In this document: one piece after another, positions 1 through 12,138 of the stretch
Numbering within the stretch: the first letter of the stretch is position 1
Layout: the number at the start of each line of letters is the position of its first letter
Assembly (NCBI GenBank): GCA_930367205.1
Contig: OV884009.1
Coordinates: 99,965,189 to 100,029,188, forward strand
Source of the DNA: Acanthosoma haemorrhoidale
Taxonomy: Eukaryota > Arthropoda > Insecta > Hemiptera > Acanthosomatidae
Reading direction: 5' to 3'
Length of the DNA: 64,000 nt
Position numbers and translations under genes: made by a program
Notes under the pieces: model-generated
Database searches by the model: none
Seen by the model: the letters and a program-made list of their open reading frames with translations, nothing else
What the model was told of the DNA's origin: nothing

Positions 1-2
1 TA

Positions 3-1008
3 CTTCACGACAAGAAGATCGACGTAGCTCTTATTACTGAAACAAGAATTACGAGCAAACGACCATTTGCCGTTCGACAGTACCAGACTTATCGAACTGA
101 TCACCCAGATGGAACAGCTCATGCAGGTACCGCTGTCATTGTCCATAACTCCATATCCCACCACATAGTTCCTTTGGTATCACATGATTTCCTTCAATCC
201 ACTGCAGTGTCAATCACCACCTTCACTTTTCCTCTTACACTAGCATCAGCGTACTGCCCTCCCAATAAATCCATTTCCGACTCCCAATTCATCTCCTTTC
301 TAGACTCCATCGGACATCGTTTCCTTGTGGGTGGGGACTTTAATGCGAAGCACCAACACTAGGGGGTCAAGATCCACAAATACACGAGGACGTGCTTTGC
401 TGTCTGCACTCACATGGAAACATTGCTCCACTATCACTCCTGACACAGCCACATATTGGCCATCAGATCCCAACCGAAATCCTGATCTCCTTGACTTATT
501 TTTTTTACAATAGTTTAGGAACACTAAACTACTCACTCACGCGCCTTGATGACCTCTCCTCTGATCATAGTCCTTTATTATTAACCATTTCCCTAAGACC
601 AATTCACAAACTGCCTCCTCCTTCATTAACTGGGACCACTTCCGCCAGCTTCTTACAGAGTCCGTAAACATGAAATTGTCCTTGAAAACATCCCAAGACC
701 GAGACGATGCAGTGCATTCTTTCACTACTCTGGTCCAGGGGTCGGCTTGGGAGGCATCGTCACCCTTTCGTCACCCAAAAATCTACAATCATAATCGTTT
801 ACCTCAGCATCTCAAAGATCTAATCCAATCCAAACGCCGCTCCAGAACAGTGTGGCAAAGATCCCGGCATCCTATTGATCGCTGCACGTACAATCAGTAC
901 TGCCGATTGGTAAAGCGGCGATTGGCATCCTTTCGTTCCGATTCTTTCAATTCCTATCTCTCCACTCTGTCCACCAGGGATAACTCCTTGTGGAATGTAA
1001 CCAAATAA
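3..1008 (+). pseudogene. Jockey ORF2 N-terminal half: endonuclease and linker, frame-broken
   Basis: The frame opening at base 3 has the AP-endonuclease pattern: LITETR at about 30-47, AYCPPN at about 249-266 and GGDFNAKH at about 331-354. These correspond to the conserved catalytic blocks of LINE endonucleases that nick target DNA. A TAG follows directly after the GGDFNAKHQH block. The coding signal then continues one frame over (about 355-510, with PSDPNRNPDLLDLFF) and in the third frame (about 505-600). The linker resumes at 670-1008, where DNSLWNVTK is a typical pre-RT motif. These are successive small indels, so no endonuclease could be made from this copy. Family assignment is confident; the exact indel positions are approximate. 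Confidence 0.85.
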
Positions 1009-1289
1009 ATCCTAAAGTATCAACCTGTTTCACACCCACTCTGTCGTGATGATGGGTCCTGGGCGGCTTCGGATGGGGATAGGTCGGAGGAATTTGCTCT
1101 GCATCTTACCCATACTTTCACACCTCATCTTTCTCATCAAATCCATACTCACAGCACAACTGTGGAAGATTTCCTCACTTCACCTATTCCTCTCTCTCTT
1201 CCACCAAAAGCCGTTAACCCCTCTGAGGTTAAATACCTCTGAAAAAATTACCTTACCGAAAATCCCCTGGATATGATCTCCTTACTCCT

Positions 1290-2597
1290 CAAATTCTCAA
1301 ACAACTTCCTCCTAAAGCCATAATCTTCCTAACCTACATATATAATTGCATAATCCGAACGACGCACTTTCCTCTCCTCTGGAAACATTCCATTATTGTC
1401 CTATTCGCCAAACCCAGTAAACCACCCAATGACGCCTCATCTTATCGTCCAATTAGCCTACTCCCTATCCTCTCAAAAATATTTGAGAGACTCCTACTAA
1501 AACGTCTACTTCCCATTGTTGAATCCAAAAACCTTTTTCCCACGCACCAGTTTGGTTTCCGCCAACGACATTCCACTGCTCAACAAGGCCTTTGCGTTGT
1601 TGATCACATCTCCTTAGCCCTTGAAACCAAACAGTATTGCACTGCTGCCTTTCTCGATATAGCTCAAGCTTTTGACAGGGTTTGGCACGCAGGTTTGCTC
1701 TACAAGCTCAAAAGATATTTACCACAGACCCTTTTCCTAATCCTACAGTCCTACCTTTCAAACCGCTTCTTCCAAGTCCGCTGTGGTTTAGAATACTCTA
1801 ACTACTATCCCATAAGTGCAGGAGTTCCACAGGGCAGTGTCCTGGGCCCCATCCTCTATAACCTATACACCGCTGATGTCCCCTCTACTCCCAATACCTT
1901 CTTGGCCACATTTGCAGATGACACTGCAGTCTTGTCATCCCATCCAGACCCCGACATAGCATCCCATAACCTTCAAAAACACCTTGACGAGATCGAGTAT
2001 TGGTGCAATCAATGGCGGATCAATGTTAATGAAGCGAAATGTTCCCTCATTACTTTCACCCTTTGTCGCAAGACTTGTCCACTAGTTTATTTTAATTCTA
2101 TTCCGCTACCTGTATTCGATACAGTATGATACTTAGGCTTCCATCTCGACAAACGACTGACCTGGAACCCACATACGAGACTAAAAAGACAAGAACTAAA
2201 CAGGTGCTTTGGATAATTGTACAGACTACTTCAAAGGACATCCCATCTCTACATAAAAAATAAACTACTAATCTACAAAGTTATACTTAAACCAATCTGG
2301 ACATACGGAATAGAGCTATGGGGGACAGCAAACAAGTCGAACATCAAGCGTATCCAATCCTTTCAATCAAACATCCTGAAAACAATAGTAAATACCCCTT
2401 ATTATGTCAGCAACAAAATCCTTCATAACGACCTTAATATACCCTACATTCTGGAACTCATCCCTTCCAAGTTTATGAAATTCCACAGTAGCCTTTCCAA
2501 CCACCCTCATCCTGTAGCACAGTCATTGCACTGCGCCACTCATCCCTATAATCCTCCTCGGAGACTGAAACGGCAGAGGGTTTGTGACCTGCTATAA
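1290..2597 (+). pseudogene. Jockey ORF2 reverse transcriptase, two nonsense codons
   Basis: This segment encodes a Jockey-type RT: SSYRPISLLPILSKIFE (palm entry), THQFGFRQRHST, AFLDIAQAFDRVW, AGVPQGSVLGP, and the catalytic FADDTAVLSS block near 1912-1941. The thumb and C-terminal region follow, with KRLTWNPH and YGIELWGTA. The enzyme would prime reverse transcription on nicked target DNA. The frame is open from about 1300 to 2126, interrupted by TGA at 2127-2129 and TAA near 2213, then open to 2597. Comparison with the minus-strand copy suggests both stops arose by C-to-T change from Arg and Gln codons. This is inference from two copies only. Confidence 0.9.
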
Positions 2598-2928
2598 ACG
2601 CGTGACAGCGGGGGTCCTGACAATGGCCAGTAACTCCAATCATGTCCTGAGCGTCTGTGGCTCTCGCGCTCTTGGTCAGCCTCCACTGGCTAGTATCCGG
2701 TGACGCGGCTGACGGAGGAGTGTGGGGGGCTTCCCAAGACTCCGCTTTCTCTTCGCATGTGGATTTGGGAGGTCTCTGAGCTGTCTGTAAATATTGTATG
2801 AATGAGTGAGTGAATGATGAATTGTAAATATGGTATGAATGAGAGCGTTTATCGCAATTACTGATTGCCTAAAAGGCAGATTGTAATTATAGCCCAATAA
2901 AGAGTATAAAAAAAAAAAAAAAAAAAAT
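2598..2928 (+). other. Jockey 3'UTR and poly(A) tail
   Basis: The stretch is GC-richer than the surroundings. It contains a segment around 2650-2790 (Jockey sense) that recurs on the opposite strand at about 38080-38250 and 44160-44290, then an AT-rich end with AATAAAGAGTAT directly before about 18 A residues. It serves as the family-specific probe for truncated copies elsewhere in the window. Confidence 0.85.
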
Positions 2929-4046
2929 TTGATACCCTCTAATTTTTAAGGTAAAGATGACTAAAAATTATGCAGACTTGGATCTTATTTTTACACACTA
3001 GGTTTTCACAACAATTCAATAACTATTAAAGAAACCCACAAGGTCAGCATTCGTATAACACTTGATAGTGTTACATCCTTTTCTTGGTACTTTTTGTTTG
3101 TTGATATCACATAGGCGATTTACTATCGTAGTAATGTAGATTATTACTAAGCTATGAAATTTTCGAGAATAACTTATAAGTAAAATTATGATCAATGAGA
3201 AAATTACAAATCCTTAGTTCAACTAGTGAAACTTGAATTAGTTCTCATTTTTAATTTGTCCTTCTAGTATTGAATTGATAATCTTTAGTTTCATTATAGA
3301 TCTCTTATAATGTGACAAAATTGAAGTTGACTTTTGTTTAGAAAACTGCCACCATACCTTGGGCCAAAAACTCTCAAAGTAATTCACATACTGTTGAGTT
3401 CATGAGCAGGCGCTGTATGGGCAATAAGTGATGATTTTTCTTCCTTGAGTTCATGTTTCCCAATAAGAATGTCGCCCACTTGTTCCACGGTCTGATGAAA
3501 AACCTATCCTCGTCAAGCCATACCAGTATCTTTTCCTCTTGGACTAAGTAGCAATAGCTTGGGAAAGCCTTGGAGGAGGGTGGTACAAAAAAATGATATA
3601 AAAAAAACTATTTCTAACTCCGTTACTTTTACTCGGTACTTATAACTCCCGGCACAGAGCTAGGTAAAATGTTTATACTAGCGTACCATCCTTTCATTAG
3701 TATAGCTAACTTTTCCGATTTCCTCGTCCTATTGACCTTTCATGCAAATACGCGTTATGTTCCTGGAATGACTCGTGGGGATGAGTACGGTTTGGTGGCC
3801 TTTAATTACTTGAACAAATCGCCAATAAATGAGATACAGCCCTGATCCGCTCATTAGGATGATTATGACGATGGGGTGTCCGTGGGATCAGGGCCTAATC
3901 TACCCCCCTTCAACGTAGGCCTAATTTTCGAAAAATGTGACCACCCTGGTACAAGCTGAGCTTCCGTGATTTTATTATTGTGCCTCTATCTTCCTAAGTG
4001 ATTTTTGGAACTGACGGGAACAAGGACATATTTTAAAACTTTGGCC
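2929..4046. other. AT-rich intergenic stretch, no gene seen
   Basis: No protein motif, RNA gene or terminal repeat is supported here. A weak inverted pair (CCCTGATCC near 3839 against GGATCAGGG near 3886) is present without other element-like features. Confidence 0.5.
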
Positions 4047-4945
4047 TTTGCACTGGTGCCTTTCTGGACATAGTTCAAGCTTTTGACAGGGTTTGGCACG
4101 CAGATTTGCTTTACAACCACAAATATATTTACCACAGACACTTTTCTTAATCCCAAAGTCCTACCTTTCAAACTGCTTCTTTCAAGTCCGCTGTGGTTTA
4201 GAATATTTCAACTACTATTCCATAAAATCAGGAGTTCCACAAGGCAGCGTCATGGGTCCAACCCCATACCCCCCCCCCCTACCTTGGCAACTTTAGCAGA
4301 TGACACAGCAGTCCTGTCATCCCATCCAAACCCCGATAGAGCATCCTATAACCTTCAAAAACACCATGATGAGATTGAGTACTGGCGCAACCAATAGCTA
4401 ATCAAAGTTAATGAAGCGAAATGTCCCCACATTACCTTTACCCTCTGTCGCAAGTCCTGTCCACTATTTTTTTTTTAATTCCATTCCTCTTCTGGTCTCC
4501 GAGACAATATGGTATTTAGGCTTCCATCTGGACAAAAGGCTGACATGGAACCCACATACGAGGCTAAAAATACAAGAACCTAAACAGACGTTTTGGACAC
4601 CTGTACGGACTACTTCGAAGGATATCTCATCTCTCAATAAAAAATAAATTACTAATCTACAAAGTTATATCTAAGCCAGTCTGAACATACGGCATAGAGC
4701 TTTGGGGAACAGCAAAAAAGTCGAACATCAAGCTTATCCAATAATTTCAATCAAAAGTCCTGAGAACAATAGTAAATGCCCTTATTACGTCAGCAACAAA
4801 ATCCTTCATTACGATCCTTATATACCGTACATTATTGAACTCATCCCATGTAAGTTCATGAAATTCCATAGTAACCTATCCAACCACCCTAATCTCCTAG
4901 CACAGTCATTACACTGCGTCCTATAATACTCCTTGGATTTATACT
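4047..4945 (+). pseudogene. Jockey RT relic, truncated at both ends
   Basis: DNA and broken translations match the RT of the element at 1-2928 from the AFLDI..AFDRVWHA block to the C-terminal SLHC block. The LADDTAVLSSHPNPDRAS segment near 4290-4340 is the decayed catalytic box (Phe replaced by Leu). Frames change several times and a C tract near 4268 has expanded. The 5' end starts inside RT and the 3' end stops before the UTR, so this is an old, doubly truncated copy. It is clearly more diverged than the copies at 38265-39400 and 53411-55105. Confidence 0.88.
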
Positions 4946-7276
4946 GTTACCCACTAAAACTAAAGACTAAAGAAAGATAAATTTGAAGTGATGAAGATGT
5001 TGAATTTTTATGATTGGATTAGCAGAGGGAATGGTCGATACTTAAGTGTGTAAATGTTGCTGGCTAGATTCTCGTCTCCTATCCTCCACCTGGAGGTGTA
5101 ATGAAATCTACTCACTGATAGTAAAGAATGGTGAACTAGGAGAAGTAATGTGTAGGTTATTAATTGACTGCACTTAATTCTGGTTCAGAGAGGAATTTGC
5201 TTAGTCATTTGAGTGAGAGTGAGAGGAGGATCTGCTCAGATTGTCCTTTGATTTACAAGGTCTTGAAGATGAGTTGAGGGGGAAGTGATTGATCACTGAA
5301 CAGACATTATAAATGACATGATAAAATATGCCTAGGATAGGTCTTAGATAAAAATAGTCTGATAACTGCGTTATTAAAATTGTGTTAACAATCGCCACCC
5401 CAGTTTCAAATAGGAGCATGATACTTTCCTGTCTCATTTTTTTCCTGTGTTTTCCGTTTTATATAAGTACAAAAACATGTACACCGTCTTTCGTGCTGTT
5501 AAATATACTTTATAATAAATAAATCTAATAAGAAAATTTTACGGTCCCTCTACGTCTAGATAAACAGCCACAGAAGAAATATCCATAAACCTGTTGAGCC
5601 TCTCCCATCTGGGTTCTCCAAAGAAAATTAAAATCACGTCATTTATATTATGTGTTATAGATTAAGAGGAAGGAACATAACACGCACTTAGCCATGAGGT
5701 CGGTGGGTGTCGAATTAAACAGTAAGCGGACTCCTCTTGTTTTTCACAGGGCCATGGAATTCGTTCTACTCTCAAATGTGTCCATAAAAAATTCAAAAGT
5801 TTCATTGTAAGGGACAAGTGGTGTAGGGATTAAGGTTAAAAAAAAGGGGCAAAAAAATAAATAAAAAACATGTCCAAATGTACATTCATTTCCTTGTTAA
5901 TTTCTTCAAAGTAAGTTTTGTATCGCTGTATAAAGTCAACTTGTCAGTTTAAAAACACAACCACACAAACCACTTCTTTTTTCACCGACAGAGAATGTTT
6001 ATTTTCAACAATCTACTTTAAATTGCAAATTACAATAATATGCAGGGAGCCGTAGATCTGGGAAATTGGGTCAAAATTACCCGGACTTAATCTTGACTGG
6101 CAACTGACTAATCAACCTTTCAGGTAACTTACACAATGTATATTTGCTGGGGAGGAATGACTAATCAATTGAGGCAATTATAGGTAGAGCAATTAACTCA
6201 GATAGGCTGGTAACTACATTCTCGCTACAACGTTTTTTATCTAGTGTATGCATATTTAGATTAATTCCTTTATATTCTATTTCTTACTAATTTTATTTAA
6301 ATTTCAGATTATGGTGAATGTGTAATGTATTTTATAAAAAGATTCATATGTCTACGTAAAAATATTAATTCAAAATATGAAATTGTGTTTTTACATTCCA
6401 CTATTTTTAATGCTGAATGTATATATTATAGAAAGATATATCATATTGTATAAATAAATAATACATAACCTCACTAATATAACTTTGTATTATTCTGATG
6501 AAGTTAAAAAAAAGTTATTATTTGATATTGTATGCTGTTTCTTTTGAATCTAAATCAACAATTGTGAAACATCGTTGTATATCATTCTATTTGGTTTGGT
6601 TTTTAAATAATGTTAAAGCAATTTTTTTTTGTTACACATCCCTTTGTTACAAATTTATGTATGTAAAAAATATAGATTCTACAAACGAATCCATTTACAA
6701 ATACAACGTAGTATTTCCTGTGGCTTGGCTACATTTCATACAAAATCTAGTATACAAAATAGTGATCTGCATTGTACAAAAGTATAATGATGTGCATAAT
6801 ACATTAATGGACTGAATTTATTAAAAGTAATGGGGCTCATCTTATTTATCATAAACTTAAAACTAACTTTCATCTAACAATAAAAACTTAAACTAAATTT
6901 TAACCTCATTTTTCCCGATAGTCTATTACCATCGATGTGGGAAGGGTGGTGGGGTTATAGTGTTAAACACTGGATTTGTGAGGTGCTGTAACGAGTCAAA
7001 AGGCTTGATGTGTCTCCGGTGGATTGTTAAAGTAATATGTTTCGATGCGTTGTTTACATAATTTATTTGAATATCACTCAGCGGGATTAATTTTCAATGT
7101 TTATTTTTATTAATAATTACATTGTGTCACGTATTTACTGCTTTTACTTATTCGTTATAAATTAAAAAACTTTGTTTTTTTTTCGCATGATTAATAATCA
7201 TATTATACTGTTAAGTTATTGTGCTATTAAAAAAATCAACTGCATATAAATACCTTATTGGTCTTTGATGCTTAAT
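4946..7276. other. AT-rich intergenic stretch, no gene seen
   Basis: I see only low-complexity AT-rich sequence. The longest open frame (6498-6815, 105 residues, Phe/Tyr/Ile/Lys-rich) has the composition expected of AT-rich noncoding DNA and no recognisable motif. Confidence 0.5.
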
Positions 7277-7281
7277 CTCCC

Positions 7282-8193
7282 ATTTGGGTCGTCACGAGGG
7301 GGGTGCCTAGTTACCTTAGCCCTGGTGACGAAGTGAGGGTTGATTAAGTTTATAACCTGGACAATCGTTTCATGACGGTCTTACTATCTGACTCAACTTT
7401 TGATAGGTATGTGCCCCGACAATGAACTATGTTCAGGAGAAGAGGTATAAGGTAGGTAGTTTGTGTGGTCTTGACCACGAATTCACACTCGGTATCTGAG
7501 GGTAGGCGAAATCCGTCCGGATCCCAAAGGCGAGTGTGAACCGCAAAGAGGCACTGAATCGCCGTGGGGAACACTGCTTGGTAAGCTTGCAGGGCCACGA
7601 CAACCGTTGTCCACTTGGGAGAGGTCTCTCCCAAGGAGGTGCTAGATTTAGCGAGACAACGGCAGAGATTCCCACTAGGAAGGTGTGGGGTCTGATAACG
7701 CCGGACGAAAACGTAGCGAGGTGAGGAGAGAGAGAGAGTGATACAGAGGTTTTCATAATGAAGAAGCCTAGTTTCAGAGTTTACATCAGAGCAGCCACGA
7801 ACCAGTTAGTTGTCAGGGAAATGATATACAGGACCCAAACCGCCGGTCTTAAATACCCAGCTGGCTTCGTCAGTAGCCAATCAGCTTTGGTTTTACTGTA
7901 CCCAATGCCAGTTGAGTATGTGGTTTTCTTTGTTCTCTGACAAAGATATATGTAAGAGATATGTCACCGATACGTGACCCGGGTAAGGGTCTCTTGGCGG
8001 TTTGGGGTCGCTTAGTACCTGCTACTGGTAGCTGGTGCCCCAGGTCATATAACTAATGGGCTCACAGCTGCATGTTTATTGTTTACCACATTTACAATGA
8101 TTTATATTTTGGTAATGTTATTTAGATTTGTTTACAATATATATACAATAGAGTATAGGGTGATTTCTCTTATGTAGTTTAGCGGTCGCTACA
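7282..8193 (-). mobile_element. Solo LTR, family 1, copy A (912 bp)
   Basis: Read on the minus strand the unit starts TGTAGCGACC and ends near GACGACCCAAAT. It is flanked by the 5-bp duplication GGGAG (CTCCC at 7277-7281 and 8194-8198 on the plus strand). Two further copies, at 12139-12750 and 20375-21233, share both ends and also have 5-bp duplications, which fixes the boundaries. A TATA-like box (TATTTAAG, minus strand, near 7850) fits an LTR promoter. No internal retroelement genes are attached, so it is a solo LTR left by LTR-LTR recombination. A 5-bp duplication fits gypsy or BEL/Pao elements; the parent family cannot be named. Confidence 0.85.
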
Positions 8194-8198
8194 CTCCC

Positions 8199-9522
8199 TT
8201 CAGTCGTGACACATTTCCTCCTACAGCTGTTTACAATCAACTTACACTTTCAAACACATAACATCTTTTGTCATGAGTTTATCATTATAAGCTTAAGATA
8301 CGAAACGAATGAACACAAACAAAGTATACAAACATCTGGAACTAATTGTTAACAACTTAGACTAGTCCATAAATTCAAATTTAGTACCGCGGTAAAATCA
8401 GAACTATTACAAATTCGGTATTTGAAGAGGTTTACGAATTCTTTGCGATATTGGCATTACATTATGTAACATACATTTGAGGACAGCTGGATAAGGAATT
8501 GTAGGAGTGGTACATTTAAGTGTCGTGTTAAGAGTATTCGCGTGTGTTTGCGTTTTATTATATGTGCAGCTGGGTTTTTAGATGTTGGTATAGGGAAAGT
8601 AATGTAATATAATTTTAGATTGAGTAGTGTAGGAGGGGATGTGTAATATTAGTATGCTCTGTGGATTTTGTATGGGAAGGTCTACTAGTATTTCGAATTC
8701 CAACTGTAGCTCTATGTCGGTAGATTGGATGAGGTGTAGTAGGGACCTAGGAAACCTTTCGCATCAATCGTACATACTAAATACACATTGATCGTGTAGT
8801 GTGTGTAGTATGTATTAATCGTGGGTAATACCCCACCTCTGTTAACTGTGCTGGTGACCCATCTGTTATTTGGAGTGGAACAATATATTGGACATTCCTT
8901 TTTGCCCTCTTAGAATGTATGTATGTCTGAGTATGGAAACTAGTAATTCTTTCAAGTATCTTGCAAATGGAAGATTTAGCGTTGTTAATGACCCGTAACA
9001 AACATTATTTAAAACATATAGCGTAGATAATATTGTACAACCATTATTACTTCCATTCCATTAAACTTAAGTTGTTTCCGTCTACTTCAAATATAAATAC
9101 TTTAATTTGAATCATCTATGAGACAAACTTCAGTATGTAAGTCATACGATAGTGTTGGTAAAAATGATGTAATTGACCCTTGTCATTCAATGTTCAAGTT
9201 GTATTCCACAACAAGTACAATTACTCCGATTACGTGATGGTTAAAATATTATATATGTTTTAATTTACACAGTATTGAGAGGAAGAATAATTACACGTAA
9301 AAGAACTGAAGAGTCCTGTATTGCAAACTTGTAGGGTTCTCAGATCATTAGCTTTGAAATTATTTAAGTTAAAAGTTCTGATTTTTTTTTTTATGTTTAA
9401 GGAATCAAAAATAGTGAAAAAATAAATTAAAATTCTACATATTGAACGTCATTCGGAAATATTTTAGCTATTTATTTATTTTTTGCTTAGCTCACTTCTC
9501 AAAATTTTTAGGTGTTTATAAA
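8199..9522. other. AT-rich intergenic stretch, no gene seen
   Basis: I see no domain, terminal repeat or RNA gene. Short open frames here show no family motif. Confidence 0.5.
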
Positions 9523-9524
9523 TA

Positions 9525-9990
9525 AAGGGTTGGCAAAAAAGTCCGTTCGGTTTTTTAAGCGAACATAAGACACAACTTTTGAACACAAAGCGATTTATTC
9601 AATCAATGTTATCATTGCCGTTTGGTTCCTTCTGCCATATCGTGGACATACTCATAATTCCATGCTCAAAGAATTTCCTGTCTTTACTGGCAAAAAATTT
9701 TTCCAAGAGTTGAAGATGTGTCCAGTCAACGAATTTTGAAGAGACCGAAACAGGTGGAAATCTGAAGGTGCAAGGTCGGGCGAATATGGGGGGTGTGGCA
9801 AAACTTCCCAGCCAAGCTCCAGTAACTTCTGCCACGTCTGCAAAGAAGTGTGCGGTCTGGCATTGTCATGATGGCAGACATTCCCCTTACGGTAGTTCTG
9901 GTTGGCTATTTCTGGACGCTTCTGGTGGATCGCTGCATTGAATTTGTCCAGTTGGTCACAATACACATCCAAATTGATGGTCCTGTCCAT
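9525..9990 (-). pseudogene. mariner transposase, 3' half with one terminal repeat
   Basis: On the minus strand the translation carries TINLDVYCDQLDKFNAAI, then HHDNARPHTS and YSPDLAPSDFHLF. The spacing from the Asp of HHDN to the Asp of APSD is 34 residues, the DD34D signature of mariner transposases, which cut and paste at TA dinucleotides. The proper C-terminus (FFASKDRKFFEHGIM) lies in another frame (about 9600-9720), so there is at least one frameshift. The end AAGGGTTGGCAAAAAAG at 9525 is the outer terminal repeat, preceded by TA at 9523-9524. The N-terminal half, first catalytic Asp and other terminal repeat are missing, so this is a dead fragment. Confidence 0.9.
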
Positions 9991-10159
9991 AATTCTTGTG
10001 ACCAAATAATTGCTTTATATAAAAAAATCTGACGAGGACGCTGATCACATGAAGGAAAATTGTGGTTATTATAATGTTTATGGTTGTAATCAGTGATAGA
10101 GGGTAAGGAGAGAAACACCGTTGTAACAATTCAATATTCTTAGACAATGTTACACTTTT

Positions 10160-10555
10160 TATGTCCAATAGAGTCTAGAAAGGAGATGAATTGGGAATTA
10201 TAAATGGATTTATTAGGAAGGCAGTACACTGATGCTAAGTTGAGGGGGAAAGTGAAGGTGCTGATTGACACTTCAGTGGACTGAAGGAAATCATGTGCTA
10301 CCAAAGGAACTATGTGATGGGAAATGGAGTTATGGACAATGACAGCAGTACCTGTGCTCTTCCATCTGGATAATCAGTTCGATAAGTCTGATACTGTCGA
10401 ACAGATGATCGTTTACTCGTAAGTCTTGTTTCAGTAATAAGAGCTACGTCGATGTTCTTGTCGTGGAGTAGTGCTGTCAGTTCGTTAGTGTGGGTGCAAA
10501 CACCATTCGCATTCCAAAAGAGAATGGATAAGGAGTCGGAAGGATCCATTTATGG
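10160..10555 (-). pseudogene. Jockey endonuclease-domain fragment
   Basis: On the minus strand the frame starts MDPSDSLSILFWNANGV, the start of a LINE AP-endonuclease domain (the N of FWNANG is a conserved metal-site residue). It continues through ALITETRLTSKR, collinear with bases 3-307 of the element at 1-2928. It therefore supplies the endonuclease start that is missing from that copy. Frames are lost after the TDYPDGRA block. Nothing of RT is attached; the 3' side ends near 10160. It is a small internal fragment rather than a standard 5'-truncated insertion. Confidence 0.88.
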
Positions 10556-10759
10556 GTTTAAAGTAGAGTCTTCAGAGTTTATGGGTTTTCACATAAGAGT
10601 GGATGGCAACAATTCTCAAAAGATAAAATTAATAGAATTTTTATTAAATATTTTCATAGAAATTTTATTAAAATGTGTCCTGATATTTTAGAACCACTGT
10701 ATAAGTTGCTGAACTTTTAAATTGGTGAGTTGAATGTGAATTAGCGTTAAAAAAAAGTG

Positions 10760-11095
10760 AACGTATTTTGTCGTTACTGGTTTTATTATGATGGACGCGT
10801 TTATTGTACGAGGTCGGAGCAGTCGTGACTCATTTTATAGATGCGGAGGATGACCCCGTAGTGCTTAAATCAGCTACATACAATGCTGTGCCAAAAAAAA
10901 ACTATAGACTTATTCAAAGGAAGCGTTAGCTGTCATTTTCGGGGTGTAAAAATTTCATCAATATCTGTTTGGGAGTCATTTTCCAATTTGTACGGATCAT
11001 GAACCGTTAAAATCATTATTTTCAGAGTCAAAATATACCCCGATTAAGGCCGCGTCCGGGTTGATGAGGTGGGGAATCATTATGTTTTTGCACAC
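10760..11095 (+). pseudogene. gypsy-type RNase H domain relic
   Basis: Broken frames read a Ty3/gypsy RT-RNase H junction: EVGAVVTHFIDAEDDP (the DAS..GVGAVLSH block), NYRLIQRK, FGVKNFI, and in another frame a FHQYLFG-like segment followed by CTDHEPLKSLF near 10990-11020. The order and spacing match gypsy RNase H, which degrades RNA of the RNA-DNA hybrid. At least two frameshifts occur around the A run near 10896 and near 10945. No LTR or neighbouring pol domains are recognisable. It does not look like either longer gypsy element in the window. Confidence 0.72.
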
Positions 11096-12133
11096 TTCAC
11101 CGTGTGCCTGCTGCTCCGAGTAAGGTCCTAAAAGTTTAGCTAAGTCTACACAGCTTCTCCGTCAAAACGAACCAATTTGAATTACATCATCGTTAAAAGT
11201 TAACTCACTGTTCTTATCAGGGATTTATTACACGGAGAGTAAGAAACGTATGCCCAAATCGTTCATTACACTTTTTTTTTCTTTTTTGTTACAAGGAGAT
11301 AAGGGAAAGGTGTCTTTGGTCGTAAATTTCATCGTTATCGCCATAGAAAGATGCAGCACTCACTTCCTTAGCTGTTCCACTGGAGAGCATCAGGGACTTT
11401 GAATAGCCCTTCGTCCTATAATTTTTACATTCTGAGTCATTGCGGAGGAGTTAAAGACCGCTTTAGTGGCCACCTTCCCTCCTCTACACCTTTCTGCGAA
11501 TCTCCTGATCCCAGATCCAGCTTTCAAGAAATAATAAAAATTATCCTTTATTATTTGTTGAAAAAATACTGACCAAGTTGCTTTTTACAAACTGAATGAA
11601 ATTTCGAGTAGTTTTTTCAATCATTTAATTTTTTTTTTTTTAAATAGACGTATCTCTTATACTGCTCCTTTAGCTTAAAAGTCATTGATTTCGCTCATAT
11701 ACATTTAATCAAATACAACTGAGCTCTTAATTAACGTAAAATATTTGCTTATGTAATGGTGAGCCTACACAGGTAAATTTAACCATAAACATTTCTTCAT
11801 TAACTAAATCTGTGAATTATGCCTGTGCCTATGAGATTATTTTTTACCTTTTTAGCTGACTATCTTGTAGACACCTAAGCCTTTCTGGAGTAGCGGGGGT
11901 ATTTTCCCACCGCACAATTTCTCCTTTCCCAAGTATAATCTTCTACTCGTTGGGAACAAAGAATAACGTTCTGTTAAGTTTTCCTGTCTTAATCATGCCA
12001 GTCACGGTCATCAGATCATCATAGAATGCCTATTCTCCCGTCATGCCACGAACTTAACTATTAGTGTTGTTGGAAAAACAATAGCATCTTTTGTTTGTCT
12101 CAAAAATATTTCCTAAGAAAATCTATTGCTTTG
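11096..12133. other. Intergenic stretch, no gene seen
   Basis: AT-rich sequence with homopolymer runs. I see no motif that extends the RNase H relic on its left. Confidence 0.5.
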
Positions 12134-12138
12134 ATTCC

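Larger units (their letters stand above)
1..2928 (+). mobile_element. Jockey-clade non-LTR retrotransposon, 5' end outside window
   Basis: The unit contains an apurinic-endonuclease domain, a linker, a reverse transcriptase, a GC-richer 3'UTR and a poly(A) run at about 2910-2928, the order of a Jockey-type LINE. An AATAAA signal precedes the A run. Its 3'UTR (about 2598-2905) recurs in at least five other places in the window, so this is the reference copy of a local family. The 5' end and the left target-site duplication lie before base 1. It is no longer coding: the reading frame is broken several times in the endonuclease half and by two nonsense codons in the RT half. Confidence 0.93.

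Noticed and set aside
3839..3895. Short inverted repeat resembling a foldback or MITE
   Set aside because: No target duplication, no second copy and imperfect arms.
6498..6815. 105-residue open frame in AT-rich DNA
   Set aside because: Phe/Tyr/Ile/Lys-dominated composition expected from AT-rich noncoding sequence; no motif or repeat context.
7350..7756. Overlapping frames of about 60-107 residues on both strands
   Set aside because: They lie wholly within a solo LTR and are not conserved in copy C at 20375-21233.
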